Source: Candidatus Bathyarchaeota archaeon (lineage in GTDB: Archaea > Thermoproteota > Bathyarchaeia > TCS64). From it: 8,501 bases of DNA. Positions 1 through 5,149 of the stretch are shown here, in pieces. Positions within the stretch are counted from its first letter, which is position 1; every line of letters begins with the position of its first letter. Under the pieces are notes generated by a model that worked only from the letters and a program-made list of their open reading frames with translations, was not told the origin of the DNA and did not search any database. Position numbers and translations under genes: made by a program. The stretch spans positions 1-8,501 of the forward strand of contig DUKA01000030.1 of assembly GCA_013329615.1 (NCBI GenBank), written 5' to 3'.

Positions 1-70
1 ATTACCCGGATCAGGTTCCTAGGGTCGACGATTTTCGTCCTCTCAGCCAGGCTTTCGCCCAGCTCCCCTT
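1..70 (-). promoter_or_regulatory. TPP riboswitch (THI element), 3' end cut by the window edge
   Basis: Read on the minus strand, the conserved TPP-aptamer blocks occur in order: GGGGAGC, GGCTGAGAGG, GACCCTAGGAACCTGATC and CCGGGTAAT. The last conserved piece (the GCGTAGGGA block) would lie left of position 1. The P2 arm is closed by a GAAA tetraloop and P3 by GACG/CGTC. Over 69 nt it matches the second aptamer (2838-2906) at 62 positions. Most differences fall in the hairpin loops, with two in the stem next to the P2 loop. It follows the methyltransferase stop codon after about 48 nt and has its own TATA-like box at 93-100, so it should control a separate gene to the left of the window, probably thiamin transport or synthesis. 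Its expression platform is not visible. Confidence 0.93.
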
Positions 71-92
71 CGCCTCGTATGAACTGTGGCGG

Positions 93-100
93 ATTAATAA
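93..100 (-). promoter_or_regulatory. TATA box for the first TPP riboswitch transcript
   Basis: The minus strand reads TTATTAAT here, about 28 bp ahead of the GGGG block of the aptamer. This is the normal archaeal TATA-to-start distance if the transcript begins at the aptamer. The second riboswitch has a similar box at a similar distance, which supports both. It suggests that the gene left of the window is transcribed independently of the upstream operon. Confidence 0.5.
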
Positions 101-117
101 GACTTACTTAGAATCTG

Positions 118-777
118 TTAAGCGCTCTGTTTTACGAGTTTGACGGCGATGACCCCCGTCTTTTCGCTTGGCTCTGCTATCTCGTCGCCTGCGTTCGGGG
201 AGGTGGGCCCGGCTGTGAGCGTGCCAAGTGCCTTGGCGGGGCTTAACCCCACTTTTCGGAATATTTCCTCGACCTCTTTGAGAGAGTACAGGTGTGCGTG
301 CTTGAAGATGGGGTCTCCCGTCTTTTTCATCGTCTTGTATAGTTCCCCCCACGGGCTATCGCTGTTGATGAAGAGCGCGACGACGGGTGCTTCCCCAAGT
401 GCCCGCGAGACCTCCTCCAACGCCTTAATCGGTGTTTTCAGGAACTCCAAGACTGTGATGAAGTAGGCAAACCCGAGGGACTTACGTCTGAATGGCATCG
501 AGTCGGCACTCCCGAGGACGCAAGGCAGGCCTCGTTGCTTTGCCCTCGTCAGCATTTTCTTTGAGAGATCAAGGCATACGACGATTCGCCCTTCGTTGGT
601 CAGGGCGTCGGAGAAGACGCCGGTACCCGCACCGATCTCAAGCCCAACACCCTCCAATGGGAGCAGGGAATCGACTAACCGCCGCTCAGCCACGAAGACC
701 TGTCCACCCTTCTTGGTAAGATACCACTCATCGTACCCGTGGGCCGCCCCATCGAAGGCATCGACAGCGTCAGACAT
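118..777 (-). CDS. Class I SAM-dependent methyltransferase in a thiamin operon
   Basis: This is a soluble 219-aa protein of the Methyltransf_11/UbiE-like type. Motif I is LEIGAGTG at residues 46-53. The acidic residue ending beta-2 is D70 (VVCLDLS), and a motif II-like ADSMPF stretch at 91-96 is followed by a hydrophobic strand at 103-113. The C-terminal part (about 130-219) would be the substrate-facing region and gives no clear family clue. The ATG at 777 overlaps the TGA of the upstream ThiN-fusion gene by 8 bp, so translation is probably coupled; no strong Shine-Dalgarno is seen. Position as third gene behind a TPP riboswitch suggests a role linked to thiamin, its salvage or a degradation product. 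The substrate is unknown, and many such methyltransferases act elsewhere. Confidence 0.88.
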   Translation of the reverse strand: MSDAVDAFDGAAHGYDEWYLTKKGGQVFVAERRLVDSLLPLEGVGLEIGAGTGVFSDALTNEGRIVVCLDLSKKMLTRAKQRGLPCVLGSADSMPFRRKSLGFAYFITVLEFLKTPIKALEEVSRALGEAPVVALFINSDSPWGELYKTMKKTGDPIFKHAHLYSLKEVEEIFRKVGLSPAKALGTLTAGPTSPNAGDEIAEPSEKTGVIAVKLVKQSA

Positions 778-2203
778 TTCTGAGCAACTCTCTCAGTGTC
801 TCGACCAGCTTATTCGGCGTCTCGTCGAGGATCGTCGTCGTCGGCTCTATGCCGAAGGCTCCGGGGTGGCTGTAGGCGTCCGCCATTTTGCCTCCCGCGA
901 AGATGAACCTTGCAACCGGGCAACCTTCCCCTATCGCCTCGGGTGGGAGCCCTACGACGCGTTTGCCAATCTTCTTCAGGGCGTCGGCGATGTCTTCTCC
1001 GCCGCGCAGCACGACGGCGGCGCGTAGTCTCAAGTCCCTTCTCTGAGCCTCTATGATGACGGAGGCGAGGAAGCGTGAGCCGCCGTACTCGACTTCGCCA
1101 CACGTCTTTGGCTTCCCCCTGCTTACTATGACTCGACCGTTCAACCCGACAATGTCTTGGGGGCCCGCAGCGTTTGGTCTGGCGTAGACGATGTTTAATC
1201 CGACCTGCGGGATGATGCTCTCGGCTCCCTTGAGCCGCTCTATCTCCTCAAGGGCGTGGCTCACCGACTCCTCGAGTTCGTCGAGTTTCCTGAAGCTGCC
1301 GTAGAGTTCGTCGATCTCGATGCGTGCCTGCTCCTCGACCCTCTTGCCGTCTACTGTGAGTCCGGAGCTGACACGCAGGGGGCCGAGGCGGGATGCCTTA
1401 ACGCCCATGTTTGAGCATCTCCCTATCACTTCCCCGGCCGACGCCGGGTCAACGATCACGATGATCGTACCGTAGGTCGGCGCCCGAAGGAGGTCCTGGC
1501 GCAGTTTCTGTGCACCCTTCGCGTATGCGACGTCCGCGGAGTTGAAGGCGAGGCTCAACCCGAGGCTTCTCAGGACCTCGGCGAGGGCTCCCTTGACTCC
1601 CCCCTCGGATACGTCGTGCAGTAGCCTCACCCCCTCCACCTCGCTGAGAGCCAGGATCGTTTTGAGTGCTGTGAAGTTCCTCCAGCTTTCATCGCCGACT
1701 CCCCTACTGAGGCTCGTAAGCCAGACCGCCTCCCCCCCGACCTCCCCGACGAGGAGGACGATGTCCCCTACACTCGGCCTCGAGGGCTTCCTGGTCTGCT
1801 CGCCGAGGCACGTCGTCGAGATGAACGGTATCTCTAGACCGTAGTAGGTGGCGGTCTGCCCCGCGGCTATCTTAACGCCGTACTTCTTCGCCTCATCACC
1901 GAGGCTCTTGGCTATCGTCTTCAGATCCTCTTCCCTCGTCTTGAGTGGGAGGTAGATGCCGGTGATCATATGGGTGGGTTTGCCAAATCGGCAGGCGACG
2001 TTGCTCGCGGCGTAGTGGAAGGCGAAGAAGCCGAGCGCCTCGAGAGGGACGCCTATGCTCGGGCTGTGTGAGATAACCGTCCTGTCGGTGAGCTTAACGG
2101 TGGCGCCGTCGAGCTCGATCTCCCTGTCAAGTGGGATGAATGGGAGGACGCTCCTATCGAAGACCTCCCGCGAGACCTTGCCGAGCCCGAGGATGCCGCT
2201 CAT
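770..2203 (-). CDS. PurM/HypE-like ATP-binding protein fused to a ThiN (thiamin-phosphate synthase) domain
   Basis: This 477-aa protein has two modules. Residues about 1-325 resemble AIR synthase-related/HypE proteins. They include GKVSREVFDR at 8-17, a helix at 58-75 (ALGFFAFHYAASNVAC), AAGQT at 113-117, the C-domain signature DVSEGGVKGALAEV at 197-210, and a YGTIIVIV strand at 244-251. The usual N-terminal GDDA-type nucleotide motif is not clear; DGATV at 32-36 sits in its place. Residues about 330-477 match ThiN, the archaeal enzyme joining HMP-diphosphate and thiazole phosphate into thiamin phosphate. They include GLNIVYARPNA at 335-345, GR at 356-357, GGSR at 374-377 and a C-terminal helix. 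F378 stands where ThiN enzymes normally carry histidine. The gene starts 19 nt after the transporter gene with GAGGG as ribosome site, in the TPP-riboswitch operon. The chemistry of the first module is unknown; a kinase-like step on a thiamin intermediate is possible but unproven. Confidence 0.86.
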   Translation of the reverse strand: MSGILGLGKVSREVFDRSVLPFIPLDREIELDGATVKLTDRTVISHSPSIGVPLEALGFFAFHYAASNVACRFGKPTHMITGIYLPLKTREEDLKTIAKSLGDEAKKYGVKIAAGQTATYYGLEIPFISTTCLGEQTRKPSRPSVGDIVLLVGEVGGEAVWLTSLSRGVGDESWRNFTALKTILALSEVEGVRLLHDVSEGGVKGALAEVLRSLGLSLAFNSADVAYAKGAQKLRQDLLRAPTYGTIIVIVDPASAGEVIGRCSNMGVKASRLGPLRVSSGLTVDGKRVEEQARIEIDELYGSFRKLDELEESVSHALEEIERLKGAESIIPQVGLNIVYARPNAAGPQDIVGLNGRVIVSRGKPKTCGEVEYGGSRFLASVIIEAQRRDLRLRAAVVLRGGEDIADALKKIGKRVVGLPPEAIGEGCPVARFIFAGGKMADAYSHPGAFGIEPTTTILDETPNKLVETLRELLRNV

Positions 2204-2222
2204 GAGCCTTCCCTCATAACTC

Positions 2223-2759
2223 CTAGGTCAGTCTATAAATTCCTAGCCTGCTCCTCACCGCGACGACAACCGCAATGGCGACGGGGACGAAGATAAGATC
2301 GACCAGCGTCGCGAGGTCGATCAGCGCCAGCCCGGGGCCGAAGAGTACCCAGTCGAGGCTTAGGAAGCCGACGGTCTCCCAGACGCATCCTACAATCATG
2401 GCGGTTATCTCCCACCTGCTGACCGCCTTCGGGGAGTCCCCCTTCCTCATGCGCACCAGGTAGCTGATGAGTATCGCCTCGATACCCCTAACTAACATCG
2501 CTCCCACGACGAAGACGGGTGGGAACCCAAACGTGATCATCTTGTAGCTCACACCTATCCCCATCGCTGCGGCGATCGTAGCCCCCGCCATCAGCGGGTC
2601 AAGCAGGACACCCAGGGCGTAGATGAGCACAGGCGACGCGTCGTACTGCGCCAACGGCTGCGGCATCGGCACCATTATCAGGTTTGCGACCACCGTGACG
2701 GCGGTCATTACGGCAAAAAGCGCCAGCTTACCACTCATTGACTTGAATCTTGACTCCAT
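2223..2759 (-). CDS. ECF transporter S component, probably thiamin or thiamin-precursor uptake
   Basis: This is a 178-aa hydrophobic membrane protein with five to six predicted helices (about 11-31, 43-66, 80-101, 116-136 and 147-168). The N-terminal arrangement is that of substrate-binding S components of energy-coupling-factor transporters: a short basic head, an Ala-rich first helix, PMPQP at 31-35, YDASPVLIY at 39-47, and FPPVFVVGAMLVRGIEA at 79-95. It is the first gene behind a complete TPP riboswitch, so thiamin or one of its pyrimidine or thiazole precursors is the likely substrate. The family alone does not decide this. No EcfA or EcfT gene is in the window, so it would rely on shared energizing modules encoded elsewhere. 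The ATG at 2759 is chosen; a second ATG at residue 8 is possible. The start lies 7 nt after a strong hairpin described separately. Confidence 0.83.
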   Translation of the reverse strand: MESRFKSMSGKLALFAVMTAVTVVANLIMVPMPQPLAQYDASPVLIYALGVLLDPLMAGATIAAAMGIGVSYKMITFGFPPVFVVGAMLVRGIEAILISYLVRMRKGDSPKAVSRWEITAMIVGCVWETVGFLSLDWVLFGPGLALIDLATLVDLIFVPVAIAVVVAVRSRLGIYRLT

Positions 2760-2766
2760 CTCTCAT

Positions 2767-2812
2767 TGCATCCTAGAGGGGATGCAGGCGTCAACCACTT
2801 GGCAGGTTGACG
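2767..2812 (-). promoter_or_regulatory. Expression platform of the complete TPP riboswitch: two perfect hairpins before the start codon
   Basis: On the minus-strand RNA two perfect stem-loops follow the aptamer. The first has an 8-bp stem CGTCAACC/GGTTGACG (2812-2805 with 2796-2789) and an 8-nt loop. The second has a 7-bp stem TGCATCC/GGATGCA (2786-2780 with 2773-2767) and a 6-nt loop, and it ends only 7 nt before the ATG at 2759. No T-run follows either hairpin, which argues against a terminator and for control of ribosome access. The strand TCCCCTCT at 2782-2775 is complementary over 8 nt to AGAGGGGA in the aptamer (2908-2901), giving a mutually exclusive alternative fold. Confidence 0.65.
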
Positions 2813-2820
2813 ATAACGCG

Positions 2821-2910
2821 CACCTCCCTACGCCGGCATTACCCGGATCAGGTTCCTAGGGTCGACGCTTACCGTCCTCTCAGCCGGGCACTCACCCAGC
2901 TCCCCTCTGA
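2821..2910 (-). promoter_or_regulatory. Complete TPP riboswitch (THI element) upstream of the ECF-S / ThiN operon
   Basis: The minus strand carries every conserved block of the thiamin-pyrophosphate aptamer in order: AGGGGAGC, a P2 arm, GGCTGAGAGG, a P3 arm (GACG/CGTC), ACCCTAGGAACCTGATC, CCGGGTAATGCCGG and GCGTAGGGAGG. The outer P1 helix is not an obvious perfect stem, so its limits are approximate. The RNA binds TPP and should turn down the transporter, ThiN-fusion and methyltransferase genes when TPP is abundant. TPP riboswitches are known in some archaea, and the presence of two here is notable. Confidence 0.97.
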
Positions 2911-2930
2911 CACAGCGGACCCACCCATGA

Positions 2931-2940
2931 CTTAAATAAC
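2931..2940 (-). promoter_or_regulatory. TATA box for the TPP-riboswitch operon
   Basis: The minus strand reads GTTATTTAAG, about 31 bp ahead of the GGGG block of the aptamer. This predicts a transcript start near 2908-2912, almost at the first aptamer base. It is divergent from the promoter of the coiled-coil gene on the other strand. Confidence 0.55.
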
Positions 2941-2985
2941 TTTTCCCCAAAAAGACGCCCTAAAAATACGCCGTTAGGGTCAGGG

Positions 2986-2993
2986 CTTAAATA
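2986..2993 (+). promoter_or_regulatory. TATA box for the coiled-coil protein / rpiA transcript
   Basis: CTTAAATA lies about 35 bp before the ATG at 3025. With standard archaeal spacing, transcription would start near 3012-3016, leaving a very short leader that just contains the GGTGA ribosome site at 3015-3019. Another A-rich stretch at 2961-2968 (TAAAAATA) is a weaker alternative. Confidence 0.5.
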
Positions 2994-3024
2994 TCGTGGT
3001 CATTAACTTGGGAAGGTGAAGGGA

Positions 3025-3789
3025 ATGGCCGATCTCCTCTCAGTCGATCTAATTCTCGGCATAGCGGTCGTCGTGGTCGCAGCCGTAGCCATCTACATGT
3101 TCTGGCGAGCATCGGGCAACGACAAGAAGAAGGAAGAGGAGAAACCCGCCGAAGAACCTCCCAAGGAAGACCCTCTCCGCGTCGAACTCCAGATGACCGA
3201 GAGGAAGGTAAAAGTCCCGCCGCTTGAGAAGAAGATAGCCTCGACCGACATCGAGAGGGCGAAGAGCCAGATCAGGACACTCACCCTCAAACAAGAGATC
3301 AACAGCATGGTCCTCCGCCGCCTCTTCGAGGCCGAAGACGAGGGCGAGATCAGCCGCGAGGAACGCGTGCGCCTCGGCAAGGTCTACGAGGACGAGATGA
3401 AGCAGATCGCGGACGACCTAAAGAGGAGCGAGATGCTGGTAAGCCTCGCGGAGCTCGAGTCGATACGCGAGGAGATAGTCAAGAAGTTCGAGGAGAGCAT
3501 GGGCCAGACGCAGAGCCGCATCGACCTCATAATAAAGGAACTGAAGATCGAGGAGCCAGCCAAACCCGTGGAGGAGGAGCGCCCCAAGGTCCAGGTGAAC
3601 AACAAGAAGAGGCGCATAGTCCCCAAGGTAAAGACCGAAGGCGAGGAGGAGGCCGAGGAGACAGCTGAGGCGGAGGGCGAGGAGAAGCAACCCGCCGGCA
3701 AGCAAGATGTCGAGACCAGACTCGAACAGCTTAAGAAAGAGGTCATGAAGGAACTAGACGAACTCGATAAGCTCGAACTGGAGAACTGA
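3025..3789 (+). CDS. Membrane-anchored, highly charged coiled-coil protein of unknown function
   Basis: I chose the ATG at 3025 (254 aa). The GTG at 3016 overlaps the ribosome site GGTGA at 3015-3019, which is well spaced from the ATG. Residues about 6-28 form one transmembrane helix (LILGIAVVVVAAVAIYMFW) with a very short, acidic N-terminus. The rest should be cytoplasmic: a Lys/Glu/Pro-rich linker at 30-55, a long helical section at about 75-175 with heptad-like spacing (ERAKSQIRTLTLKQEINSMV, EDEMKQIADDLKRSEMLVS), a Glu/Lys/Pro-rich low-complexity stretch at about 180-232 and a last amphipathic helix (RLEQLKKEVMKELDELDKLE). There are no catalytic motifs and no recognised family. A scaffold or membrane-tethering role is a guess. 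The stop codon lies 2 nt before the rpiA start, so the two are cotranscribed. Confidence 0.8.
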   Translation: MADLLSVDLILGIAVVVVAAVAIYMFWRASGNDKKKEEEKPAEEPPKEDPLRVELQMTERKVKVPPLEKKIASTDIERAKSQIRTLTLKQEINSMVLRRLFEAEDEGEISREERVRLGKVYEDEMKQIADDLKRSEMLVSLAELESIREEIVKKFEESMGQTQSRIDLIIKELKIEEPAKPVEEERPKVQVNNKKRRIVPKVKTEGEEEAEETAEAEGEEKQPAGKQDVETRLEQLKKEVMKELDELDKLELEN

Positions 3790-3791
3790 CA

Positions 3792-4508
3792 TTGAGCGCC
3801 AGCACAGCCGCCAAGAAGAAGGCCGCCATGAGGGCGGTCAAGCACATCGAGAACGGCATGATCCTTGGACTCGGCAGCGGGACGACGGTCTCCTTCGCCA
3901 TAAAGTACATAGGTGAACTCATCGCATCGGACGAACTCTACGACATATACGGTGTCCCCACGAGCATCCAGACCGCCTTCGAGGCCATCAAGGCGAAGAT
4001 ACCCCTCACATCTCTAGACGAATACCCTCAGTTGGACCTCGGCATAGACGGCGCGGATCAACTCGACGTGAAGCTCAACGCCATCAAGGGTGGCGGTGGA
4101 GCTCTAATGAGGGAAAAGATAGTCGCGGCCGCCTGCAAGGAGTACATCCTGATAGCCGATGACTCAAAACTCACCGATGTCCTCGGTAACGGTAAGGTCG
4201 TGCCCATTGAGATACACCCGTTCGGCGTCACCCCCACCCTTAAGGCGGTCGAGAAGCTCGGGGCGAAGGTGAGCCTGAGGATGAGTTCGGGCAAGCTCGG
4301 CCCCCTCGTGACGGACAACGGCAACTACATAATCGACGCCGACTTCGGCCCGATCGCCGATCCCTGGTGGCTGAACAGAGAGCTGCACGCCATCCCCGGG
4401 ATAATCGAGACGGGGATGTTCCTCGGTTACGCCCATATTGCTTACGTCGGCGGCAGGGGCAGCGTCAAGAAGCTCAAGCCCCAGCCCGACGCGGCGCTAA
4501 AGAAGTAG
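3792..4508 (+). CDS. rpiA: Ribose-5-phosphate isomerase A
   Basis: RpiA interconverts ribose 5-phosphate and ribulose 5-phosphate in the cytosol, supplying pentose for nucleotides and, indirectly, for thiamin precursors made from AIR. The 238-aa length is typical. Signatures are GLGSGTT at 26-32 (phosphate binding), DGADQLD at 86-92 with the expected two aspartates D86 and D89, and KGGGGALMREKIVA at 99-112 with the lysine and catalytic glutamate (E108). LVTDNGNYIIDADF and AIPGIIETGMFLG follow. The start is TTG at 3792, preceded by GGAG at 3780-3783. The next ATG (residue 13) would cut into the conserved first helix, so TTG is preferred. The gene follows the coiled-coil gene after 2 nt, so translation is likely coupled. 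Confidence 0.96.
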   Translation: MSASTAAKKKAAMRAVKHIENGMILGLGSGTTVSFAIKYIGELIASDELYDIYGVPTSIQTAFEAIKAKIPLTSLDEYPQLDLGIDGADQLDVKLNAIKGGGGALMREKIVAAACKEYILIADDSKLTDVLGNGKVVPIEIHPFGVTPTLKAVEKLGAKVSLRMSSGKLGPLVTDNGNYIIDADFGPIADPWWLNRELHAIPGIIETGMFLGYAHIAYVGGRGSVKKLKPQPDAALKK

Positions 4509-4513
4509 CCACC

Positions 4514-4518
4514 TTTTT
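4514..4518 (+). terminator. Oligo-T terminator after rpiA
   Basis: Five Ts (CCTTTTTCT) begin 5 nt after the rpiA stop codon. Archaeal RNA polymerase commonly stops in such U-runs without a hairpin. The site lies ahead of the tRNA promoter, so it fits a transcript end. Confidence 0.4.
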
Positions 4519-4528
4519 CTGGGAAAGC

Positions 4529-4535
4529 CTTAAAA
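4529..4535 (+). promoter_or_regulatory. TATA box for tRNA-Ser
   Basis: CTTAAAA sits 52 bp before the mature tRNA. With 25-bp spacing, transcription should begin near 4557, so the precursor would carry about 27 nt of 5' leader containing the hairpin at 4563-4580. Confidence 0.5.
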
Positions 4536-4562
4536 TGGCTGGCTGAGTTGCTATGAAAGCGT

Positions 4563-4580
4563 ACCCCCGTAGTCGGGGGT
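4563..4580 (+). other. Perfect 7-bp hairpin in the tRNA-Ser 5' leader
   Basis: ACCCCCG and CGGGGGT pair perfectly around a TAGT loop, three bases before the first base of the tRNA. It is probably part of the precursor RNA. Its G-rich and C-rich arms could also compete with the G/C-rich acceptor stem of the tRNA. Confidence 0.6.
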
Positions 4581-4583
4581 CGT

Positions 4584-4669
4584 GCTGGGGTCTCCTAGCC
4601 TGGTAGGGAGCGGGCCTGCTAAGTCCGTGAGCCTTGCTCACATGGGTTCAAATCCCATCCCCGGCGCCA
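4584..4669 (+). tRNA. tRNA-Ser (anticodon GCU), CCA end encoded
   Basis: All arms fold. The acceptor is GCTGGGG/CCCCGGC (4584-4590 with 4659-4665, one G-U pair), and the D stem is TCCT/GGGA with conserved A14, GG and A21. The anticodon stem is CGGGC/GTCCG around loop CTGCTAA, giving anticodon GCU for AGC/AGU serine codons. A long variable arm TGAGC-CTT-GCTCA is typical of tRNA-Ser, and the T arm is ATGGG-TTCAAAT-CCCAT. The discriminator is G at 4666, followed by encoded CCA at 4667-4669. No intron is present. Confidence 0.97.
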
Positions 4670-4680
4670 TCTCCAATAAG

Positions 4681-4692
4681 GCGTATATACGC
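4681..4692 (+). promoter_or_regulatory. Palindromic TATA promoter of the CBS-domain gene
   Basis: GCGTATATACGC is a perfect 12-bp palindrome with the TATA core at 4684-4689, about 35 bp before the ATG at 4721. That predicts a start near 4711 and a leader of about 10 nt holding GGTAAG (4712-4717) as a weak ribosome site. The symmetry could reflect overlap with a dimeric repressor site or be chance. Confidence 0.5.
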
Positions 4693-4720
4693 GCATTTCT
4701 CATGCAATTCCGGTAAGAAC

Positions 4721-5149
4721 ATGTCATACTCAGTCAAGGACTACATGGACAAGGAGTTCCCAACAATCGAACTAGAGGCATCCGTCGTCGACGTGGCAAA
4801 ACTGCTCACCAAGCAGGGGAAGGGCTACGTCATCGTGCTTGAGAAGGGCAAGCCCTTCGGCATAGTAACAGATTGGGACCTGGTCAGCAAGATATTAGCG
4901 GTCGAGAAGGACCCCAAGAAGACGCCGCTGAGAAACATAACTTCAAGCCCCCTCATCACCATCGACCCGGATCAGGACCTGCTCAAGGCGTCCGAGACCA
5001 TGCAGGCCAAGGGTATAAAGAGGGTACCCGTCGTCAAGGGCGGTGTCATATATGGCGTGATAACCTCCATAAACATCGCCCAGAAGTGTGGCGAATATGT
5101 GAACAAGTCGGTGAAGGACATCCTCCGGTGGTCCTTCCCGATAGGTTAA
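4721..5149 (+). CDS. Two-CBS-domain protein (Bateman module)
   Basis: This 142-aa cytosolic protein consists only of a tandem CBS pair, which usually senses adenine nucleotides or related ligands and regulates partners. CBS1 spans about residues 4-62 (MDKEFPTIELEASVVDVAKL, then FGIVTDWDLV at 46-55). CBS2 spans about 68-138 (SPLITIDPDQDL, GIKRVPVV at 98-105, YGVITSINIA at 111-120). No effector domain is attached, so the partner is unknown. The ATG at 4721 was chosen over an upstream TTG because the earlier frame runs through the tRNA. The gene converges on the HAD gene on the other strand, and the two stop codons share the bases TTAA, leaving no room for separate terminators. Confidence 0.93.
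   Translation: MSYSVKDYMDKEFPTIELEASVVDVAKLLTKQGKGYVIVLEKGKPFGIVTDWDLVSKILAVEKDPKKTPLRNITSSPLITIDPDQDLLKASETMQAKGIKRVPVVKGGVIYGVITSINIAQKCGEYVNKSVKDILRWSFPIG

Noticed and set aside
770..2203. The N-terminal module as ThiL (thiamin-monophosphate kinase)
   Set aside because: The DVSEGG signature and AAGQT segment fit HypE/AIR-synthase-related proteins better than the ThiL motifs (GDDC, GGDTT, SGGEDYE). The relation is at superfamily level only.
2789..2812. An intrinsic terminator within the TPP riboswitch leader
   Set aside because: The 8-bp hairpin is strong, but no U-run follows it or the next hairpin. Control at the start codon is more consistent.
3384..3845. A long minus-strand frame opposite the coiled-coil gene, rich in Ser and Leu
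   Set aside because: It is the mirror of Glu/Lys-rich codons in the real gene. Its composition is low complexity, with no ribosome site or promoter.
4634..4720. A longer N-terminus for the CBS protein from a TTG within the tRNA
   Set aside because: It would translate tRNA sequence and the promoter, and CBS homology starts just after the ATG at 4721.
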